Part shown: piece after piece, positions 7,620 through 14,449 of the stretch
Numbering within the stretch: position 1 is the stretch's first letter
How the letters are laid out: each line of letters begins with the position of its first letter
Source: a virus
Virus record (IMG/VR): IMGVR_UViG_3300042391_000328
Location: 1-20,262 of that record
DNA length: 20,262 nucleotides
Direction: 5' to 3' (one strand)
Translations under genes and position numbers: made by a program
The notes under the pieces: model-generated
The model's input: the letters and a program-made list of their open reading frames with translations, nothing else
What the model was told of the DNA's origin: nothing
Databases searched by the model: none

Positions 7620-9944
7620 ATGGCAGAAAGAATCGTATCACCCGGTGTATTCACAAGAGAAAATGACCTTTCCTTCTTATCGCAAGGGGTAGGTGAAATT
7701 GGAGCAGCGTTTATAGGACCTTTTAAACAAGGACCGGCGTTTATCCCAACAATTGTTAGAACACAATCAGAATTCGAAGAAATTTTCGGAACACCTGATG
7801 GAACTTATTATACTGAATATGCAGTACAAAATTATTTAAGAGAAGCTGGTAGTGCAACTATCGTAAGAGTAGGCGGAATTGGTGGTTACCAACAAGTAGC
7901 ACCTTTAGCGATATTCGCATCGGGTTCATCCCTACAATCAGTAGGTACTAAATTAATTGGTTTATTGCATTCAACTAAAGCAGGTGATGAAGGAGTTGGT
8001 TTTACCGGAGCAACTGTTGTTAGCAATGATGCAACCGATGGTTCATTTGTAATCAACACATTAACTGCGGGAGTAAACGTATCAGCATCAATCCTACCAT
8101 CAGCAACAAACGATTTATCCGATGTATTTGGTGAATCTCCATTTGGAGCAAAAACAGCATACGCATATTCATATTTTGAAAACGTAGCTGGATATTATAC
8201 TGGTTCTGCTGGAAACAACATCGTAATAACTAGAGTGGTATTACCAACTCAGAATTTCGCAAACGATGCAACTGAAGCACAAACTCCAACCGTTAAATCT
8301 CAATTAATTAGTGGTGAAAGATACGATTTATTTAACTTTGTAACTTTAGGACATGGTACATTATATAATACTAAATTCAAAATCGGTATTTCTAATGTAA
8401 AGGCAGCTGGTGAAGATGGTTCAACTGATTATTCTACGTTTACGGTAACAATACGTTCATTTAATGATACTGATAAGAGAAAGACTGTAGTTGAAACATT
8501 TAACAATGTAAATTTAGATGCAGCATCTCCTAACTATATAGCTAGAAGAATTGGTGATAGATATAATACAATCGACAATGCTGGTAAAATAACTGAAAAT
8601 GGCGATTATTCAAACAAATCAAAATATGTAAGAGTAGTTGTATCAACACCGGGTTCATTCCCAATTTCAGCAGCACCATTTGGACATGGAGCATATACAA
8701 ACCCAATTAAAGCAACTGATAATGCAGAATCACTTTTAATACCTGCAGTAACATACCAAACTAATTCTATTGGCAACTCATCATCATCTCCAATTTATTA
8801 TAGTGGATTTGATTTTGAAACATCCGCTGTTAAATTGGATAATTTACAATATTTGAAACCAATACCGGCTTCAGCTGAAACTGGTTCAAACGTATCATTT
8901 GCATTTGATTCTCAATTAGGATATCAAATGACAGGTTCTGCGGCAAGTGATATGGTTAAAAGACAATTTATATTAGCATTCCAAGAAGGATTTGATGGTA
9001 TGAATCCAACAATCATAAAAGCTAAAGCAGGTGATACTGATTGGGGTAATTCAAATACACAAGGATTCAATTGTGCAACATCATTAACTTCTGGTTCAAT
9101 TGCATATACAAAAGCAATCAACGCTGTATCAAACGCAGATGAGTGGGATATCAACTTAGTTGTAACTCCGGGTATCATCCGTTCTAAACACCCTGCTATT
9201 ACTACAAAAGTAATAGATATGGTTGAAGATAGACAAGATTGTTTCTATATTGCTGATTTTGTAGATTACAATGCAACAATTACTGAAGCAACTGAAGAAG
9301 CAAACGCAGTAGATTCTAACTACGTTGGAACTTACTACCCTTGGGTTAAAACTGTTGACACTAACACTAACAAATTAACATCAGTTCCTCCATCAGTATT
9401 ATTACCGGCAGTATTTGCTAGTAACGATAGATTGGCGGCTGAGTGGTTCGCACCAGCTGGTTTGAATAGAGGTGGTATCACTGGAGCAGTTAGTGTGTTG
9501 AATAGATTAACACATTCTGAAAGAGATACTCTATATGAGAACAAAGTAAATCCAATTGCGGCATTCCCAGGACAAGGTATTGTAGCATTCGGACAAAAAA
9601 CATTGCAAGATAAGGCATCTGCTTTAGATAGAATCAATGTTAGAAGATTACTTATTACTCTTAAGAAGTTTATCGCATCTACATCTCGTTATTTAATATT
9701 CGAACAAAATACATCTACAACTCGTCAAAGATTCTTAAACACTGTGAACCCTTACTTAGAGGCAGTTCAACAAAGACAAGGACTTTACGCATTCAGAGTT
9801 GTAATGGACGAGAGTAACAACACACCGGACGTAATTGATAGAAACATATTAGCAGGACAAATTTTCTTACAACCAGCTAAGACGGCTGAATTCATAGTAA
9901 TTGATTTCAACATCTTACCAACTGGAGCAAGTTTTAACGCATAA
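7620..9944 (+). CDS. Contractile tail sheath protein (T4 gp18-like)
   Basis: 774 residues, somewhat longer than T4 gp18 (about 660). The N-terminus, SPGVFTRENDLS followed by AAFIGPFKQGPAFIPTIV and FGTPDG, is the classic start of myophage sheath proteins. The C-terminal part has the conserved sheath core: LNRGGI, then NPIAAFPGQGIVAFGQKTL, INVRRLLITLKKFI, FLNTVNPYLEAVQQRQGLY, and a final FIVIDFNILPTG. The middle (about residues 110-480) is variable and probably forms surface-exposed domains. Subunits stack around the tube and contract on infection. The ATG at 7620 is preceded by an A-rich leader (ACAAATAAA) with no Shine-Dalgarno sequence and begins ATGGCAGAA, as three other genes here do or nearly do. 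The tail tube gene follows 52 bases downstream, the usual sheath-tube order. Confidence 0.96.
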   Translation: MAERIVSPGVFTRENDLSFLSQGVGEIGAAFIGPFKQGPAFIPTIVRTQSEFEEIFGTPDGTYYTEYAVQNYLREAGSATIVRVGGIGGYQQVAPLAIFASGSSLQSVGTKLIGLLHSTKAGDEGVGFTGATVVSNDATDGSFVINTLTAGVNVSASILPSATNDLSDVFGESPFGAKTAYAYSYFENVAGYYTGSAGNNIVITRVVLPTQNFANDATEAQTPTVKSQLISGERYDLFNFVTLGHGTLYNTKFKIGISNVKAAGEDGSTDYSTFTVTIRSFNDTDKRKTVVETFNNVNLDAASPNYIARRIGDRYNTIDNAGKITENGDYSNKSKYVRVVVSTPGSFPISAAPFGHGAYTNPIKATDNAESLLIPAVTYQTNSIGNSSSSPIYYSGFDFETSAVKLDNLQYLKPIPASAETGSNVSFAFDSQLGYQMTGSAASDMVKRQFILAFQEGFDGMNPTIIKAKAGDTDWGNSNTQGFNCATSLTSGSIAYTKAINAVSNADEWDINLVVTPGIIRSKHPAITTKVIDMVEDRQDCFYIADFVDYNATITEATEEANAVDSNYVGTYYPWVKTVDTNTNKLTSVPPSVLLPAVFASNDRLAAEWFAPAGLNRGGITGAVSVLNRLTHSERDTLYENKVNPIAAFPGQGIVAFGQKTLQDKASALDRINVRRLLITLKKFIASTSRYLIFEQNTSTTRQRFLNTVNPYLEAVQQRQGLYAFRVVMDESNNTPDVIDRNILAGQIFLQPAKTAEFIVIDFNILPTGASFNA

Positions 9945-9965
9945 TACGAAAATCAATAAAGTAGA

Positions 9966-9974
9966 TATTTATTA
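9966..9974 (+). promoter_or_regulatory. TATTTATTA motif upstream of the tail tube gene
   Basis: TATTTATTA is 22 bases before the tube ATG, in the 52-base gap after the sheath gene. It is a one-base variant of the TATTTATAC motif seen elsewhere in the window. It could let the abundant tube protein be transcribed independently of the sheath. Confidence 0.35.
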
Positions 9975-9996
9975 ATACAAATAAAAGGAATAAAAA

Positions 9997-10485
9997 ATGG
10001 CAGAAATATTAGAGTTTGATAAGATGTTCTATACGAACTTCGAACCCAAAATGAAAAATAGATATGTGATGGAGATAGATACTATCCCTTCATATCTTGT
10101 AAAGGCAGCAAATAGACCTACAATTCAATTTGAAACCGTAACTTTAGACCATATCAACGTAAAGAGAAAGTTAAAAGGTAAAGGTGAGTGGCAAGATATC
10201 ACTATCACACTTTATGACCCAATCGTTCCATCTGGAGCACAAGCGGTAATGGAGTGGATTCGTTTAGGACATGAATCAATCACTGGTAGAGATGGATACG
10301 CTGATTTCTATAAGAAAGATATTGATTTTTATCTATTAGGACCAGTTGGTGATAAGATTGAACAATGGAAATTGAAAGGTGCATTTATCTCTCAAGCAAA
10401 CTTTGGAGATTTATCATTTGATTCAAATGAAGTTGCAACAATCGAATTAACACTATCTTATGATTACGCAATCTTAGAATTCTAA
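9997..10485 (+). CDS. Tail tube protein (T4 gp19-like)
   Basis: 162 residues, almost exactly the length of T4 gp19 (163). Family-typical features: RYVMEIDTIPSYLVKAANRP near the N-terminus, then TVTLDHINVKRKLKGKGEW, ITITLYDPIVPSGAQAVMEW, and the closing IELTLSYDYAILEF. The product polymerises into the inner tube through which DNA passes. A purine-rich AAAAGGAA about 8 bases before the ATG is the only plausible Shine-Dalgarno-like sequence in the window. The gene sits between the sheath and a strong terminator, as expected for an abundantly expressed tail protein. Confidence 0.96.
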   Translation: MAEILEFDKMFYTNFEPKMKNRYVMEIDTIPSYLVKAANRPTIQFETVTLDHINVKRKLKGKGEWQDITITLYDPIVPSGAQAVMEWIRLGHESITGRDGYADFYKKDIDFYLLGPVGDKIEQWKLKGAFISQANFGDLSFDSNEVATIELTLSYDYAILEF

Positions 10486-10503
10486 TCTAAAAATAATAAA
10501 AAT

Positions 10504-10532
10504 AAGGGGATATCAAAAGTATCCCCTTTTTT
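10504..10532 (+). terminator. Strong rho-independent terminator after the tail tube gene
   Basis: AAGGGGATA (10504-10512) pairs with TATCCCCTT (10520-10528) around a 7-base loop, TCAAAAG. A run of six T begins at 10527. It lies about 20 bases past the tube stop codon. This is a textbook intrinsic terminator and separates the sheath/tube block from the chaperone block. Confidence 0.9.
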
Positions 10533-10559
10533 ATGCTTTCTAATTTTTTAATTTCTATG

Positions 10560-10567
10560 TATTTATA
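10560..10567 (+). promoter_or_regulatory. TATTTATA motif upstream of the gp26-like gene
   Basis: TATTTATA, continuing TATAC, lies 24 bases before the ATG at 10592 and 27 bases after the terminator's T-run. A terminator directly followed by this motif fits a new transcription unit. Inferred promoter. Confidence 0.45.
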
Positions 10568-10591
10568 TATACAAACAAAATAAACATCGTT

Positions 10592-11401
10592 ATGGCAGAA
10601 ATGACAAATACATCTAAGGTGCAAATGCAAACAGCACCAAAACAAATTGATTTCCCAACGGAAGTTATTGAATTACCATCTCAAGGATTAGTATATCCTG
10701 AAGGACATCCTTTAAGAAAGGGTACTTGTGAGATAAAATATATGACAGCACGAGAAGAAGATATCTTAGCTTCTCAAAACCTTATTAAAAAAGGTATTGT
10801 ATTAGATAAACTATTTGAATCGGTTGTAGTTGAACCTGGTGTAAATACGAATGATATTTACCTTGGTGATAAGAATGCTATTTTATTAGCAACTCGTATT
10901 TTAGGATATGGTGCGGATTACGAAGTGGAATTAACTGACCCATTTACATTAGAAACTCAAAAAGTAACTATTGATTTGGGTAAAGTACAAACGAAAGATA
11001 TTGATACTGATGTATTGAGTTCTACAAATTCATATAAATTCACATTACCTTCAGATGGTAAAGAAATTGAATTTAAATTACTTACACACGGTGATGAGCA
11101 AGAAATAACAAAAGAAACTCAGGCATTAGAAAAGTTAAATAAAAATTCACAATCTTCATTTGATGTGACAACTAGATTGAAATATATGATTAAATCGATT
11201 GATGGTAATACTGATAGAGGATTTATAAATAGATGGGTTGTTAATGGGTTTTTAGCAAAAGATACTAAAGCGTTTAGAAAGTATGTTAAGGAAATTAGTC
11301 CTGATATGGATTTGACATTCCAATTTACATCACAAATAACTGGTGAATCGGAGGCGCTGGATATACCCTTCGGGATTAACTTTTTTTACCCTTCCAACTG
11401 A
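10592..11401 (+). CDS. gp26-like baseplate/tail-assembly chaperone, short (zero-frame) product
   Basis: 269 residues. Recognised by VIELPSQGLVYPEGHPL, then EIKYMTAREEDILASQNLIKKG, a pattern of T4_baseplate-type (gp26-related) proteins in marine T4-like phages, and by the near-terminal DIPFGINFFYP, which fits the FFWP-like end of that family. T4 gp26 is a baseplate hub assembly factor. It lies upstream of the tape measure with one small gene between, the usual place for tail-assembly chaperones. Its last 62 bases overlap another frame (11340-11591), and a run of seven T at 11381-11387 sits 11 bases before the stop, so a longer frameshifted product is likely. It starts ATGGCAGAA with an A-rich leader. 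Family assignment is from memory of motifs; exact orthology to gp26 is moderately sure. Confidence 0.75.
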   Translation: MAEMTNTSKVQMQTAPKQIDFPTEVIELPSQGLVYPEGHPLRKGTCEIKYMTAREEDILASQNLIKKGIVLDKLFESVVVEPGVNTNDIYLGDKNAILLATRILGYGADYEVELTDPFTLETQKVTIDLGKVQTKDIDTDVLSSTNSYKFTLPSDGKEIEFKLLTHGDEQEITKETQALEKLNKNSQSSFDVTTRLKYMIKSIDGNTDRGFINRWVVNGFLAKDTKAFRKYVKEISPDMDLTFQFTSQITGESEALDIPFGINFFYPSN

Positions 11402-11591
11402 TTATAAATCTCAACTTCATTCTCAAATTTGGGAAATGGTTCAATTTGGTAATGGATTCAATTGGTATGAGGTTTACCATATGCCTGTATATCTAAGAAG
11501 GTTTTATTTCAATAAATTAATAGAATTAAAGAAAAAAGAAGCCGAAGAGATGAAAAAAGCTCAAAGTAAATCTAAAGTGAGGATGCGTTAA
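11343..11591 (+). CDS. Frameshift-accessed C-terminal extension of the tail chaperone (GT-like)
   Basis: This frame opens at 11340, just after a TAA, and ends at 11591. Its only upstream start is a GTG at 11343. The first 15 or so residues merely re-read the end of the upstream gene and look unlike protein, whereas from LPTDYKSQLHSQIWEM onward it is clearly coding: FNWYEVYHMPVYLRRFYFNKL, then a Lys/Glu-rich helix. That pattern resembles the small tail-assembly domains found before T4-like tape measures (compare gp51 or lambda T). Expression by -2 or +1 slippage on the T7 run would fuse it to the gp26-like protein, giving about 332-333 residues. A sequencing error (T7 for T6) would instead make one continuous gene. 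Independent initiation is the least likely option. Confidence 0.65.
   Translation: MNRRRWIYPSGLTFFTLPTDYKSQLHSQIWEMVQFGNGFNWYEVYHMPVYLRRFYFNKLIELKKKEAEEMKKAQSKSKVRMR
11381..11387 (+). promoter_or_regulatory. T7 candidate slippery site for programmed frameshift
   Basis: The zero-frame codons here are AAC TTT TTT TAC. Phe-tRNA on TTT (11384-11386) can re-pair two bases back on TTT with full complementarity, or a base can be skipped. Either move enters the downstream coding frame, giving F(F)TLPTDYKS. The site is 11 bases before the zero-frame TGA, as in tail G/GT genes. Confidence 0.55.
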
Positions 11592-11604
11592 TCCTCACTT
11601 TTTT
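11574..11604 (+). terminator. Rho-independent terminator overlapping the chaperone stop codon
   Basis: AAAGTGAGGAT (11574-11584) pairs perfectly with ATCCTCACTTT (11591-11601) around a 6-base loop, GCGTTA, with a run of six T from 11599. The TAA stop of the extension frame (11589-11591) lies in the loop and at the base of the 3' arm. The stem therefore doubles as coding sequence for the last residues, KVRMR. Confidence 0.88.
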
Positions 11605-11613
11605 ATTATACAA

Positions 11614-11630
11614 TATTTATACAATATAAA
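11614..11630 (+). promoter_or_regulatory. Putative late-promoter motif upstream of the 11641 gene
   Basis: TATTTATACAATATAAA is identical over 17 bases to 7047-7063, with the same 10-base distance to the ATG. It directly follows the terminator at 11574-11604. This is the strongest candidate for the start of the tape measure/baseplate transcription unit. Confidence 0.55.
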
Positions 11631-11640
11631 TGGATAAACT

Positions 11641-11856
11641 ATGTCAAAAGAAAAACAACCAATAAAAGAAGGTCTATTCAGTTCGGCAAAAAAATTTACT
11701 GATGCATTTTTTGATGGATTGAAACAAAATGCAGTAAATAAAGCATTAGACCAAGCAAAACAAAATAAATTCCCACCCGATGTAATCGATGCCATGGAAA
11801 GAATTGAAAAAGAAAGTGATACTCTTAATAAATTAATACAAAAGTATTCAAAATAA
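11641..11856 (+). CDS. Small helical protein of unknown function before the tape measure
   Basis: 71 residues, not recognised. The sequence is charged and probably all-helical: MSKEKQPIKEGLFSSAKKF, then FFDGLKQNAVNKALDQAKQN, a break at FPPDV, and DAMERIEKESDTLNKLIQK. There is no signal peptide or membrane segment. It is the first gene after a terminator and a putative promoter, and its stop is 8 bases before the tape measure ATG, so both are probably cotranscribed. Its position suggests a tape-measure partner or tail-assembly factor, but that is inference from context only. The ATG at 11641 has no Shine-Dalgarno sequence. Confidence 0.75.
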   Translation: MSKEKQPIKEGLFSSAKKFTDAFFDGLKQNAVNKALDQAKQNKFPPDVIDAMERIEKESDTLNKLIQKYSK

Positions 11857-11864
11857 TTCCATAA

Positions 11865-14447
11865 ATGGCGGAAAATTTAGATAAAGAAAAACAAAAAGCT
11901 ATATTAGCTTTTGCAAAAGCTAGACAGGAACAAAAGCGCCTTGAACAGGAAGCACTACAAACTGGTGTGGATATGACCGCTCAAATAAAGGCTCAAAGAG
12001 ATTTGGCAGCTGAGCAACTTAAAGTAGTTAGAAAACTAAATCAAACTAGATTAGATGGATTAAAAAGTGCGGAAAGTTCACTAGGTAGTATGAGTGGCAT
12101 ATATCAAAATCTAAATAAATTTGAAAAAGAAAGAATTAAAAATACATTTACTTCAAAAGATTTAACAATAGAGCAAACCGCTTCATTGAATAAAATGGCT
12201 GAAATTAATAGAAGTATTTCTCAATTAACAATAGATGATATAGCCGGTCATGCTGCTTTAAATCAAGAATATAAAGAAATCCAAGCCAGCTTGGGTAATA
12301 TGAGTGAAGAAGATAAAAAAATTATTGAAAATTTAAAAGAACAAAATACGCTCGCTAGAAATTATGGGAAAATGACAAAAGCCCAAAAGGATTTTTTAGG
12401 AAAGCAAATAGCGGTATATGACGGTATAAAGGATACGATAGGTGGTATATTAGAAACTGCAAGCTTATTAACATCTAATTTTAAAGGAGCTTTGGGGGCT
12501 GCAATTATTGGAGTTGGGTTTGGTTTGGATAAATGGGGTAAGAGTGTTAGAAGTTTTGGTGGATATGTAGATTCGGCACAAATATCAACATTTGCTTTAG
12601 GATTCGCATTTAAAGATGCGGAAGAAACGGCAAAAGGATTATCTAAAGAATTTGGTGGATTAAAAGATGTATCATTTACTACTCAGTTGAATACCAATTT
12701 AATGGCAACTAATATGGGTATTAGTGGTGCTGAAGCCGCTAACGTTGTTGGTAACTTTGCAAGAATGAACGATGGGTCTGCTTCAACTGCTATGGATATG
12801 GCAGCAACCACAAAAGCATTGGGTAAAGCCGCTGGTGTTCCGATTGATTCTTTAATGAAAGATGTTGCTGGTTCAACAAAAGCATTTGCAGAATATGGTA
12901 AGAATGGTGGATTAAACATGTCCATTGCCGCAGTAGCAGCTGCTAAGATGGGTGTTAGTATGGATTCAATGGCCAAAGTAAGTGATAGTTTATTAGACTT
13001 CGAAACCTCTATTAATAATGAGATGGAATTGGGGGCTATGATGGGTAAGCAACTTAACTTAGATAGAGCAAGGGGATTGGCATATGAAGGAAATATGACT
13101 GGTGCTGTAAAAGAAACATTGAATCAACTAGGTGGTATAGATGCATTTAATAAAATGGATATTTTCCAAAAGAGAAAAGCGGCAGAACTATTGGGATTAT
13201 CAGTTGATGAGTTCCAAAAGATGGCAGCAAATTCTGATAAGATATCTGAGAATGGTGAAGCTAGTGTTTCCAAATGGAGTACTTTCTGGGAAGGAACTAC
13301 AGCATTTGTAACTGGACCATTGGCTGGTATGGCTAAAACATTTGGTAGTAGTTTAATAGCAATGGGTCAGATGAGTCCTATGTTGAAAGATATGGGTATT
13401 AATATGGGTGGTATGGCCAAACAAGCGTTTGAATGGGTTAAAAATTTAATAAAAGGAAAGGCAATAGCGAAAGTAACCGATTCGGTATCTGGAAAAGCAA
13501 CCGATGCGATAAAAGATAAAGCTACCAGTGCTGTAAAAGATAAAATGGGTGGTATTGCACAGGATAAAATAAAAGGAGGAGCGACACCAGATCCAGATAA
13601 GGCTAATAAAATGGGAAAAATAAATGGACCGGCATTAATACAAGCCGCAGCCGCGATGTTAATTATGGCCGCGGCCCTTTGGGTATTTGCAAAAGCAGCA
13701 CAAGAGTTTAGTGGTAAGATAGATTGGGGTAATGTATTTATTGGTATTGCAGCGATGGCCGCATTGGGCGGGGTAGCGGCATTATTAAGTTTAGCAGGAC
13801 CAATGATATTAGTTGGAGCCGCGGCATTATTAGTAGCATCGGCTGCATTCTATGTATTTGGACTTGCTTCACAACAAGTGGCAATTGGTATGAATATGTT
13901 GGGACCGGCATTGGGTATTTTTGCAGCAGGTATGGTTGCGTTTGCAGCTGCTCCATATATACAATTTGGAATCGGAATGGCAGCAGTAGCTGCATCTATG
14001 CTTGTATTGGGAGCCGCTTCACCATTTATGATATTGGCCGGTGCTGGGTTAAATTCGGTTGGTGGTGCATTAAACGCATTAGCACCAACAATACCAATGA
14101 TTGTTGAACAAATGGCGGCATTATCTCAAATTAGTTTTTTACCAATTTTAGGACTAGCCGGTTCATTGACAATGTTGGCGGGTGCATTAGCAATGGTGGC
14201 TATGGGGGGATTACTTGCACTTCCTATTTTAATGGCATTGAACGGGTTATCATTTTTAACCGGTGGTGGAGAAGGTGGTGGTGGAGGAAAGACGGATAGT
14301 ACCGCAGAATTAATTAGTGAAATAAAAGGATTGAGAGCGGATTTAAATGCTGGTAAAATATCCGTTCATATGGATGGACAAAAAGTTACATCAAAAATAT
14401 CAGCTGTGGTTGCTAAAAGTAGTACAAATTCATACGCTAAACAATAA
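11865..14447 (+). CDS. Tail tape measure protein
   Basis: 860 residues. The N-terminal 150 or so are Lys/Glu/Gln-rich and coiled-coil-like (EKQKAILAFAKARQEQKRLE). The middle (about 190-500) is Gly/Ala/Met-rich. Residues about 588-800 hold several long hydrophobic helices (AAAAMLIMAAALWVFAKAA, MAALGGVAALLSLAGPMILV, then similar blocks). A Gly-rich linker (GGGEGGGGGK, about 14262-14290) and a short charged tail follow. Size, composition, membrane-like segments and location after the chaperone genes all fit a tape measure: it sets tail length and is ejected with the DNA. It is longer than T4 gp29 (about 590). At 1.5 angstrom per residue it predicts a tail near 130 nm (inference). It begins ATGGCGGAA, matching the start context of the sheath and tube genes. 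The next gene begins 2 bases after its stop. Confidence 0.88.
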   Translation: MAENLDKEKQKAILAFAKARQEQKRLEQEALQTGVDMTAQIKAQRDLAAEQLKVVRKLNQTRLDGLKSAESSLGSMSGIYQNLNKFEKERIKNTFTSKDLTIEQTASLNKMAEINRSISQLTIDDIAGHAALNQEYKEIQASLGNMSEEDKKIIENLKEQNTLARNYGKMTKAQKDFLGKQIAVYDGIKDTIGGILETASLLTSNFKGALGAAIIGVGFGLDKWGKSVRSFGGYVDSAQISTFALGFAFKDAEETAKGLSKEFGGLKDVSFTTQLNTNLMATNMGISGAEAANVVGNFARMNDGSASTAMDMAATTKALGKAAGVPIDSLMKDVAGSTKAFAEYGKNGGLNMSIAAVAAAKMGVSMDSMAKVSDSLLDFETSINNEMELGAMMGKQLNLDRARGLAYEGNMTGAVKETLNQLGGIDAFNKMDIFQKRKAAELLGLSVDEFQKMAANSDKISENGEASVSKWSTFWEGTTAFVTGPLAGMAKTFGSSLIAMGQMSPMLKDMGINMGGMAKQAFEWVKNLIKGKAIAKVTDSVSGKATDAIKDKATSAVKDKMGGIAQDKIKGGATPDPDKANKMGKINGPALIQAAAAMLIMAAALWVFAKAAQEFSGKIDWGNVFIGIAAMAALGGVAALLSLAGPMILVGAAALLVASAAFYVFGLASQQVAIGMNMLGPALGIFAAGMVAFAAAPYIQFGIGMAAVAASMLVLGAASPFMILAGAGLNSVGGALNALAPTIPMIVEQMAALSQISFLPILGLAGSLTMLAGALAMVAMGGLLALPILMALNGLSFLTGGGEGGGGGKTDSTAELISEIKGLRADLNAGKISVHMDGQKVTSKISAVVAKSSTNSYAKQ

Positions 14448-14449
14448 AG

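Noticed and set aside
11343-11345. GTG at 11343 as an independent start of the second chaperone frame
   Set aside because: The first residues (VNRRRWIYPSG) only re-read the conserved end of the upstream gene in another frame and look non-functional. Frameshift fusion explains the pattern better.
11625-11632. TATAAATG as a T4-type late promoter (TATAAATA) for the 11641 gene
   Set aside because: It is only 8 bases from the start codon, leaving almost no leader, and such a box is not repeated before the other genes, unlike TATTTATA.
13738-13995. Antisense open frame inside the tape measure gene
   Set aside because: It is a mirror of Ala/Gly/Leu-rich codons of the hydrophobic region, with no start context or domain.
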